6,171 bases of DNA from Prevotellaceae bacterium UBA1786 (GTDB taxonomy: Bacteria; Bacteroidota; Bacteroidia; Bacteroidales; Bacteroidaceae). The stretch covers positions 10,420-16,590 of the forward strand of contig DCGE01000193.1 in the NCBI GenBank assembly GCA_002314525.1, given 5' to 3'. The notes beneath the pieces are model-generated. The model did no database searches. It saw only the letters and a program-made list of their open reading frames with translations, and was not told the origin of the DNA. Made by a program: the position numbers and the translations under genes. Below are positions 1-4,814 of the stretch, piece by piece; positions within the stretch are counted from its first letter, which is position 1, and every line of letters begins with the position of its first letter.

Positions 1-174
1 AACCGATGGGATGTCTGTTCGGCTGCACGTGAATTGGGTAAGGCCAAGAATATCCTTGTGTACCAGTTCCTGAAGGGACCGCTCATCCATCGTTTCGGAG
101 CGGAATGGTATGCCGAACTGGAACTGGTGGCACAGGAACTCAGCAAGTCTCAGATGCTGACGGCTGACAGCTGA
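1..174 (+). CDS. C-terminal 57 codons of an unrecognised protein (5' end outside window)
   Basis: Frame 1 is open from the first base to a TGA at 172-174. It gives 57 residues beginning NRWDVCSAARELGKAKN and ending MLTADS. The tail is mostly helical in character, with a stretch (SAARELGKAKNILVYQFLKG) whose spacing of small and hydrophobic residues could suit a helix-turn-helix. That is a resemblance only, and I do not recognise the family. Codon use and composition look like real coding sequence of this genome. The gene runs convergently into the minus-strand gene at 150-764, and the two coding ends overlap by 25 bp. No terminator hairpin is visible just downstream. Function cannot be assigned from this fragment. 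Confidence 0.6.
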   Translation, partial: NRWDVCSAARELGKAKNILVYQFLKGPLIHRFGAEWYAELELVAQELSKSQMLTADS

Positions 175-764
175 GACTGCTTGTCATAGTATTCTGCAGC
201 CTGAAGGACGGCTTCCTTCAGCAGGTTGAAATCAGAACGAGGGATGAAGATGCGCTCATAGTGGTATGTCTCTTCGTCCTTTTTCTTGCGGCTTTGTGTG
301 ATCTGGATGTATTCGTTGTTGCCGTTCTCACTCTTTGCGTTGTTGAAACTCTTGAAGTCGAAGAACACGCTTCCGCTCTTAGTGTTGATTCTGTAGCTGT
401 AAACTGGTTTTGTCATGGTTTTGTTGGTTTTGATAGTGAATAGTTTCTGGTTTGTCTCCCCTTTGCGAAGTCGTTCCTGTTCAACTTCATCCTTGAGGAC
501 CTGCGGACATCTGAAGATCACGCATCTGTTGGGATCATAGCAGTTCATCTTCTGCATCTTTTCGTTGATGATCTTCATGATAAAGTCATGGGTGTGCTTG
601 TTGTACTCTTCCAGATTGTACAGGAATGAGTCGGTGCCGTACTTGAGCATGAACCCTTTCATGATACAGATTTGCTTTTCTGTCATCGGAACTTCGATTT
701 TCGGTCCCTCGGTCTCGCCGTTATCAGAATAGACTGACGATTCAAATAGATACTTGTTACACAT
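150..764 (-). CDS. Hypothetical protein with a C-terminal PUR-alpha-like (DUF3276-type) domain
   Basis: This is a 204-aa protein starting MCNKYLFESS. The N-terminal half (about 20-105) is mixed helical, with four cysteines (C33, C75, C81, C86), and matches nothing I recognise. Residues about 119-193 follow the pattern of the small Bacteroidetes PUR-alpha-like proteins (DUF3276). A basic strand (VYSYRINTKSGSVFFDF) is followed by a strand ending in ITQSRKKK, where family members have ITESKK. Then come YHYERIFIPRSDF, like the family's EKHKIFLYKEDF, and a closing helix (LLKEAVLQAAEYY). PUR domains bind single-stranded DNA or RNA, so a cytoplasmic nucleic-acid-binding role is plausible but inferred from memory of the family. 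Usual family members are only about 100-130 aa, so the N-terminal extension is unusual. There is no signal peptide or membrane segment. The start has no Shine-Dalgarno, but a promoter lies about 50 bp upstream, after the terminator of the preceding gene, so it is probably monocistronic. Confidence 0.72.
   Translation of the reverse strand: MCNKYLFESSVYSDNGETEGPKIEVPMTEKQICIMKGFMLKYGTDSFLYNLEEYNKHTHDFIMKIINEKMQKMNCYDPNRCVIFRCPQVLKDEVEQERLRKGETNQKLFTIKTNKTMTKPVYSYRINTKSGSVFFDFKSFNNAKSENGNNEYIQITQSRKKKDEETYHYERIFIPRSDFNLLKEAVLQAAEYYDKQSQLSAVSI
156..176. repeat. Three tandem 7-nt units (GCTGAnn) across the convergent gene ends
   Basis: The sequence reads GCTGACG-GCTGACA-GCTGAGA, three near-identical heptamers in a row. 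The repeat contains the TGA stop of the plus-strand gene (172-174) and codes for the last residues of the minus-strand protein. A gain or loss of one 7-nt unit would shift both reading frames. Confidence 0.55.
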
Positions 765-816
765 AACTTTTGCTTTTTAGTGGTTAAACATTTTGTCTGT
801 TTTTGTTTTGACGTTG

Positions 817-824
817 CAAAGTTA
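817..824 (-). promoter_or_regulatory. Bacteroidetes-type -7 element for the gene at 150-764
   Basis: On the minus strand this reads TAACTTTG, an exact match to the TAnnTTTG -7 consensus of the Bacteroidetes primary sigma factor, and it sits in GTTGCAAAGTTA (813-824, plus strand). Predicted transcription would start near 810, giving a leader of about 45 nt. The -33 element is not canonical: a TTTG at 840-843 is only 15 bp away, while the 19-bp position (844-847) is TTTT inside the upstream terminator's U tract. The same 12-mer occurs in the glutamine synthetase promoter. Confidence 0.65.
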
Positions 825-840
825 CGGTATTGTCATGGGC

Positions 841-879
841 AAAAAAAATTTCTGCAAGGCTTGCAGAAATTCTTTTTTT
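841..879 (-). terminator. Intrinsic terminator after the glnA-hypothetical pair, potentially bidirectional
   Basis: An 11-bp perfect inverted repeat, AATTTCTGCAA (847-857) and TTGCAGAAATT (861-871), has a 3-nt loop. It is flanked by A8 on the left (841-848) and T7 on the right (873-879). On the minus strand the stem begins 6 nt after the TAA of the gene at 878-1495 and ends in eight U residues, so it should terminate that transcript. The T run on the other side would let it work for plus-strand transcripts too, though no plus-strand gene ends nearby. Confidence 0.85.
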
Positions 880-1495
880 ATTCCCATGTGACGTATGAGC
901 GGTCGAGTGCTATCCGTTTTTTCTCCCCCTGTCGGCCGGAGATTATGTATTGTCCCAACTTGCTGCCCTGAAAGTAGTTGGATAACGACCGGCTGATGCG
1001 TGACCGGCTGATGTTGAGTGCATTGTCGAACGGATCGACCAGACGGTTCACACTCTGTCGGATTGCGTCGATATCCGACCGCCTTCCTACGTGCAGGTAG
1101 ATATTGTAGAGTTCCTGCTCATAATCCGGCATGGCCTTGAAGGAGATGCCTTCCGGATGTCGGAGAAACAGGATGAATACGGTCTTGACCAACGGTGTCA
1201 TGATGATCTCCGTATTGTCGCGGTCGGGGAGCAGGATGCGGTAGTCGTCGGTTATGACAATCTGTTCCAGTTCTTCCTTCTTTGAGCAGTAGGACTCAAT
1301 TTCCTTGGCTGAATAGCCCTTCTCCTGGAGTTTCTCCGAAGCCTTCCTGACGAGTTCCAGCAACTGGCGTGCCTCAAGCTCGTCGATGTCGTAGTCATAC
1401 TCCTCCGCTTCTGATGCAAAGTCGGTGTTGTCGCAGTAGAACAGTGCATCAAAAGCGATGAGAGCGTGTAGAGGAAATGCTTCGGAAGTATGCAT
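878..1495 (-). CDS. Conserved Bacteroidales hypothetical protein, co-transcribed with glutamine synthetase
   Basis: This is a 205-aa protein of unknown function. Residues 1-22 are mildly hydrophobic (HALIAFDALFYC) but do not look like a signal peptide. Residues 27-80 are strongly acidic and then helical (EEYDYDIDELEARQLLELV onwards). From about 99 to the end there is a recognisable block: TPLVKTVFILFLRHPEGISF, then MPDYEQELYNIYLHVG, then DPFDNALNISRSRISRSLSNYF, closing with YIISGRQGEKKRIALDRSYVTWE. I recall similar uncharacterised Bacteroidales proteins containing an FLRHPEGI motif and ending in L-R-S-x-V-x-W-E, but know of no assigned function. The two helical segments before a basic beta-like end could be a winged-helix-like fold, which is speculation. 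The ATG lies 4 nt past the glutamine synthetase stop, and no promoter or terminator fits between them, so the two are very likely one operon. The only other in-frame Met codons are far downstream (M99, M122), which supports this start. Confidence 0.8.
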   Translation of the reverse strand: MHTSEAFPLHALIAFDALFYCDNTDFASEAEEYDYDIDELEARQLLELVRKASEKLQEKGYSAKEIESYCSKKEELEQIVITDDYRILLPDRDNTEIIMTPLVKTVFILFLRHPEGISFKAMPDYEQELYNIYLHVGRRSDIDAIRQSVNRLVDPFDNALNISRSRISRSLSNYFQGSKLGQYIISGRQGEKKRIALDRSYVTWE

Positions 1496-1499
1496 GATC

Positions 1500-2882
1500 C
1501 TATATCTTCTTCAGGAAATCAATCTGGTAGTCAACGAGATTGTCGGAGAACACACCTTTGTCGGTGTAGATCAGTCGGTCTTTTGTAAGTTCCTCGGCAG
1601 CTTCGCTGCATGATGCCGGGAGTTGTTCGAGTGCATCGTGGATGGCCTGGTTCTTCTCGTCGTGAATGTTGACGCCAAGACCTACGTATGTCTTTTCTGC
1701 GACCTGCAGAGCATCGTCTTTCTCAAGTCCGTAACGTGTGGCACAGCAGAGGGCAGCCATCAGAAGGTAGATGTTTGCCATACCGTCGGATGCTCTCCAT
1801 TCGAAAGTCTGCTTGCCGGCGAATTCAGGCTGGTGCTGCCAGCCGAGAGGTACACGTACCAATGCACTTCTGTTGGAGAAGGACCAGCAAAGAGAAGTAG
1901 GTGCTTCCTGGTGAGGGACAAGTCTCTGGAACGACTCGAGGCTTGGATTTCCGAATGCAGGAAGTGACGTGCCTGCCATCATGAGACCTGCGATGGCCTT
2001 CTTGCAGATGTCGGTCAGTTCGCCGTCGTGAGCCATTACCGATTGTCCGTCTTTCGTGAACTTCATGTGAACATGGAGTCCGCTGCCAGCCATTCCCTTC
2101 GTGATTTTAGGTGCGAAAGTGAGAGTCACACCGTATTCGTATGCAAGCTGGTACATCACCCATTTGGCGATGATGAGCTGATCGGCAGCATCTTCGATAT
2201 CAGTAGGGAGGAACTCGATTTCGTTCTGCTCGTAGAGTTTTCCGTCCTGAGAGAAGTTGCCCACTTCGCTGTGTCCGTACTTGATCAGACCTCCGCACTG
2301 TGCAATCATACGCATGGCGTCGGTTCTCAGGTCGGCATATTTACAATAAGGTGCACTTTCGTGGTAGCCCTTCTGGTCGGGAATCTTGTAGAGTTCCTCG
2401 TCGTCACCGACTACATAGTACTCAAGTTCACCCATGGTCTCCATCTTCAGACCTGTAGTCTGAGTGAATACCTCACTTGCCTTGTGGAGAATATATCGAG
2501 GACTGCTCTCGAACGGTTTGCCGTCACGATCGTAGTAGTCACACAGAATATCCAGGGTAGGAATCTCTGTGAACGGATTCAGGAATGCCGTATTCATGCG
2601 AGGTCTTACATAGAGGTCGCTCTTGCCGGCTTGTATGAACGGGAACAGACTGCTTCCGTCAACTCTCTCTCCGGCATCAAGTATTTCCTCAAGATGTTCC
2701 TGGGAGTGGATAACGAAGTTCAGGGTCTTCAGATTGCCGTCCCATCCCTGATAGTGGAAGTTGATGAATTCAATCTGATTTTCAATACAGAACTTGACGA
2801 TGTCGTCGCGAGTGAAATCTTTTGGCTCCTTCTTCAGGAATCTAACAACCTTGTTGGGGTTCATAACAATCTTTTTATCCAT
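1500..2882 (-). CDS. glnA: Glutamine synthetase, GSI-like (glutamate--ammonia ligase)
   Basis: This 460-aa enzyme would make glutamine from glutamate, ammonium and ATP in the cytoplasm, as a dodecamer in type I enzymes. The N-terminal beta-grasp domain includes VDGSS (74-78). The catalytic domain carries the metal-ligand glutamates MGELEYY (E152, E154), HSEV (E206) and QNEIEF (E221). It also has GSGLHVH (266-272) for the metal/ATP histidine, FQRLVPHQEAP (R320, E326) for substrate and the ammonium-site glutamate, NRSALVRVP (R338, R343), and FEWRASD (E361, R363). Length matches GSI (about 440-470) and is far below GSIII (about 700+). The NLYDLP adenylylation site is absent from the C-terminus, so control by adenylylation is unlikely. 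The usual F-T-D segment near residue 45 reads YQGWDG, and FPD is ASD, so this is a divergent branch. Since many Bacteroidetes also carry GSIII, whether it is the main enzyme is open. It starts at an ATG just downstream of a canonical promoter; M7 is a less likely alternative. Confidence 0.93.
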   Translation of the reverse strand: MDKKIVMNPNKVVRFLKKEPKDFTRDDIVKFCIENQIEFINFHYQGWDGNLKTLNFVIHSQEHLEEILDAGERVDGSSLFPFIQAGKSDLYVRPRMNTAFLNPFTEIPTLDILCDYYDRDGKPFESSPRYILHKASEVFTQTTGLKMETMGELEYYVVGDDEELYKIPDQKGYHESAPYCKYADLRTDAMRMIAQCGGLIKYGHSEVGNFSQDGKLYEQNEIEFLPTDIEDAADQLIIAKWVMYQLAYEYGVTLTFAPKITKGMAGSGLHVHMKFTKDGQSVMAHDGELTDICKKAIAGLMMAGTSLPAFGNPSLESFQRLVPHQEAPTSLCWSFSNRSALVRVPLGWQHQPEFAGKQTFEWRASDGMANIYLLMAALCCATRYGLEKDDALQVAEKTYVGLGVNIHDEKNQAIHDALEQLPASCSEAAEELTKDRLIYTDKGVFSDNLVDYQIDFLKKI

Positions 2883-2907
2883 AGCCTAAATATATAAAAA
2901 TGTGTTG

Positions 2908-2938
2908 CAAAGTTAATAATATTTCTGTTTTTTTCAAA
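2908..2938 (-). promoter_or_regulatory. Promoter of the glutamine synthetase operon
   Basis: On the minus strand a TTTG -33 element (2935-2938) is followed after exactly 19 bp by TAACTTTG (2908-2915), a perfect match to the Bacteroidetes TAnnTTTG -7 box. Transcription would start near 2901, leaving a leader of only about 20 A/T-rich nt before the ATG. That is too short for a riboswitch, so regulation of this operon would have to act at the DNA level. Confidence 0.85.
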
Positions 2939-2986
2939 GAATTCTCATGAACAATTTGTAATAAACCGATATATTATTCCAAATTG

Positions 2987-3018
2987 TTTGGAGATTTGCA
3001 AAAAAATCTCTATCTTTG
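2987..3018 (+). promoter_or_regulatory. Promoter of the rimP-nusA-infB operon
   Basis: A TTTG -33 element (2987-2990) is followed after 20 bp by TATCTTTG (3011-3018), matching TAnnTTTG. Transcription would start near 3025, leaving a leader of about 65 nt before rimP. It is divergent from the glutamine synthetase promoter; the two -33 elements are about 50 bp apart. The 20-bp spacer is entirely made of an inverted repeat. Confidence 0.85.
2991..3010. repeat. Perfect inverted repeat filling the promoter spacer (candidate operator)
   Basis: GAGATTT (2991-2997) and AAATCTC (3004-3010) are perfect inverted copies separated by GCAAAA. They begin directly after the -33 TTTG and end directly before the -7 TATCTTTG. 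Such a placement suits a dimeric repressor that blocks RNA polymerase, but no regulator is identified and a chance palindrome in A/T-rich DNA is possible. Confidence 0.5.
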
Positions 3019-3029
3019 CATCGTTTTTG

Positions 3030-3074
3030 ATGACAATCAACAAGGAGGGGCTGAAAAGTTCCTCCTTTTTATGA
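3030..3074 (+). other. Candidate 14-codon leader ORF upstream of rimP
   Basis: ATG at 3030 opens a short frame, MTINKEGLKSSSFL, ending at TGA 3072-3074. It begins about 5 nt after the predicted transcription start, so it would be nearly leaderless, with no ribosome binding site. The frame runs across both arms of the leader hairpin, and its stop overlaps the next ATG as ATGA. Coding status is unproven; this length of ORF often occurs by chance. Confidence 0.25.
3042..3070 (+). terminator. Terminator-like leader hairpin (candidate attenuator) before rimP
   Basis: The RNA can form an 11-bp uninterrupted stem (3042-3052 with 3057-3067): nine Watson-Crick pairs and two G-U wobbles, capped by a GAAA tetraloop (3053-3056). 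The 3' arm runs into U3066-3070. It lies about 17 nt after the predicted start of transcription and 21 nt before the rimP ATG. The U tract is short and partly paired, so termination would be partial, which suits attenuation. The 5' arm contains AAGGAGG and the 3' arm CCTCCTT, the sequences of a perfect Shine-Dalgarno and the 16S rRNA 3' end. No start codon is correctly spaced after the former. Confidence 0.6.
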
Positions 3075-3094
3075 CCATATTTTATAATATATGA
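3071..3094 (+). other. Candidate 7-codon leader ORF overlapping the rimP start
   Basis: ATG at 3071 opens MTIFYNI, ending at TGA 3092-3094. Its start overlaps the stop of the 14-codon leader ORF, and its stop overlaps the rimP ATG, both as ATGA. This is the geometry of termination-reinitiation coupling. No ribosome binding site is visible, and the codons are ordinary for A/T-rich DNA, so translation is unproven. Confidence 0.2.
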
Positions 3095-3507
3095 TAGACA
3101 AGAACAAAGTAAAAGAGTGTGTAGAGAAGTGGTTGGAAGACAAGGACTACTTCTTGGTTGACATTGATGTCGACAAGTCGAACAAGGTGACAGTTGAGAT
3201 TGATAACAAGGACGGAGTCTGGATCAACGACTGTTGTGACCTTAGCAGTTTCATTGAGGAACATTTCGACCGCGATGTTGAGGACTTTGAACTGGAAGTC
3301 GGTTCAGCAGGTATCGGCCAGCCGTTCAAGGTGTTCCAGCAATATGAGAACAATATCGGCAATCAGGTGGAAGTACTCACAGAAGAAAACAAGAAGGTAA
3401 TCGGCAAGCTTACGGCAGCCACTACCGAGAATATTACGATAAACGGAAACCAGACACTTTCTTTCGATGAGATAAAGAATGTCAGGGCAGTTATAGAATT
3501 TGAATAA
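3091..3507 (+). CDS. rimP: Ribosome maturation factor RimP
   Basis: This 138-aa cytoplasmic factor is needed for maturation of the 30S ribosomal subunit; it binds the free subunit early in assembly. The N-terminal domain (about 1-80) has the family layout. An opening helix (VKECVEKWLEDKDYFLVDIDV) is followed by VTVEIDNKDGVWINDC, where the family has its I-D-x-x-x-G-V-x-x-x-D-C pattern, then the helix LSSFIEEHFD and the hallmark FELEVGSAGIGQPFK (66-80), equivalent to the LEVSSPG motif of other bacteria. The C-terminal small beta-barrel domain (about 86-138) is VEVLTEENKKVIGKL through FDEIKNVRAVIEF. The usual Bacteroidetes protein is about 150-155 aa; the missing residues fall in a loop of the C-terminal barrel, so it looks intact. 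It is the first gene of the operon, 12 nt before nusA. The start lacks a Shine-Dalgarno but agrees with the family's M-I-x-K opening. Confidence 0.95.
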   Translation: MIDKNKVKECVEKWLEDKDYFLVDIDVDKSNKVTVEIDNKDGVWINDCCDLSSFIEEHFDRDVEDFELEVGSAGIGQPFKVFQQYENNIGNQVEVLTEENKKVIGKLTAATTENITINGNQTLSFDEIKNVRAVIEFE

Positions 3508-3519
3508 AAACTAAATACA

Positions 3520-4797
3520 ATGGCAACAAAAAAAGTAGAAAAGGAACAAGTTGACCTCTCCCAAACCTTCAAGGATTTCAAGGAGACAAAGAACATTGAC
3601 AGAACAACTCTCATCAGTGTAATCGAGGATTCATTCCATTCAGTCCTCCAGAAACTGTATGGTTCAGATGATAATTTCGACGTTATCGTGAACCCTGATA
3701 AGGGTGACTTCGAAATCTACCGTAACCGTCAGGTAGTTGAAGACGATGAGATCGAGGACGAGAACACTCAGATCGGTCTTACCGAAGCTCAGAAGATTGA
3801 TGACAGCTATGAAGTAGGTGAAGACGTTGCAGAACCGGTTAAGTTCAGTGATTTCGGTCGACGTGCTATCCTCAATCTCCGTCAGACTATGGCATCCAAG
3901 ATTCTCGAACTGGAACATGACAACCTGTACAATAAGTACGCAGACAAGGTCGGAACGATCATCTCTGCTGAGGTCTATCAGATATGGAAGCGTGAAGTAC
4001 TCCTTCTCGACGAGGACGGAAACGAACTTCTCCTCCCGAAGAGCGAGCAGATTCCGACCGACTTCTTCCGTAAGGGTGAGACGGCACGTGCACTTATCCT
4101 CCGTGTGGATAATCTGAACAACAATCCGAAGATCATCCTGAGCCGTACGTCACCCGACTTCCTCCGTCGTCTTCTCGAGAATGAAGTCCCGGAGATCAAT
4201 GACGGTCTCATCACCATCCACGATATCGCACGCATCCCAGGCGAGAGAGCGAAGATCTCCGTAGAAAGCTACAACGAGCGAATCGATCCGGTCGGTGCAT
4301 GTGTCGGTGTAAAGGGTAGCCGTATTCATGGTATCGTACGCGAGCTGCGCAACGAGAACATCGACGTCATCAACTATTCTTCCAATCCGAAACTGATGGT
4401 AACCCGTGCACTTTCTCCGGCTCACGTATCATCCATCAACCTTGATGAGGAAACCCGCAAGGCAGAAGTCTATCTCCAACCTGATCAGGTTTCACTGGCT
4501 ATCGGTAAGAATGGTATGAACATCAAACTGACAAGTATGCTGACAGGCTACACTATCGACGTATTCCGTGAACTTGCTGATGATGAAGAGGATGTCGACG
4601 ATATCTACTTGGATGAGTTCAAGGATGAAATCGACGAATGGGTAGTCGAGTCAATCAAGAAGGCAGGCTTCGATACAGCCCGTGCCGTCCTCAAAGCACC
4701 TCGTGAGGTTCTTATCGAAAGAGCAGACCTTGAAGAAGGTACATACGAAGATGTGATAAATATTCTCAAGGCTGAATTCGAGGATGACGCCAATTAA
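3520..4797 (+). CDS. nusA: Transcription termination/antitermination factor NusA
   Basis: This 425-aa protein binds RNA polymerase and nascent RNA, and modulates pausing, intrinsic termination and antitermination. The domain order is complete. The RNA-polymerase-binding N-terminal domain (about 14-135) includes the helix DFGRRAILNLRQTMASKI. The S1 domain (about 143-208) is GTIISAEVYQIWKREVLL onwards to ILSRTSPDFLRRLLENEVPEI in the linker. KH1 has its GVKG loop at 263-266 (VGACVGVKGSRI), and KH2 has its GKNG loop at 329-332 (VSLAIGKNGMNIKL). The C-terminal 70 residues are very acidic and end in a short helical segment (FDTARAVLKAPREVLIERAD) that resembles a helix-hairpin-helix. The long acidic repeats of E. 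coli NusA are missing, as is normal outside proteobacteria. The start codon follows rimP by 12 nt with only an A-rich leader. Confidence 0.97.
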   Translation: MATKKVEKEQVDLSQTFKDFKETKNIDRTTLISVIEDSFHSVLQKLYGSDDNFDVIVNPDKGDFEIYRNRQVVEDDEIEDENTQIGLTEAQKIDDSYEVGEDVAEPVKFSDFGRRAILNLRQTMASKILELEHDNLYNKYADKVGTIISAEVYQIWKREVLLLDEDGNELLLPKSEQIPTDFFRKGETARALILRVDNLNNNPKIILSRTSPDFLRRLLENEVPEINDGLITIHDIARIPGERAKISVESYNERIDPVGACVGVKGSRIHGIVRELRNENIDVINYSSNPKLMVTRALSPAHVSSINLDEETRKAEVYLQPDQVSLAIGKNGMNIKLTSMLTGYTIDVFRELADDEEDVDDIYLDEFKDEIDEWVVESIKKAGFDTARAVLKAPREVLIERADLEEGTYEDVINILKAEFEDDAN

Positions 4798-4814
4798 AAA
4801 AATATCGTAAGCCA

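Noticed and set aside
2028..2897. 289-codon open frame on the plus strand opposite glutamine synthetase
   Set aside because: It lies almost wholly antisense to a gene with a full set of conserved catalytic motifs, has no recognisable domain, and extends into the promoter region; it is a by-product of the real gene's codon pattern.
2979..2991. Second small palindrome CCAAA-TTG-TTTGG overlapping the -33 box of the rimP promoter
   Set aside because: Only 5 bp per arm in A/T-rich DNA and partly overlapping the stronger 7-bp repeat; not distinguishable from chance.
3071..3090. Upstream ATG codons as alternative rimP start sites
   Set aside because: The ATG at 3071 is out of frame with rimP, and the ATG at 3091 gives the expected family N-terminus.
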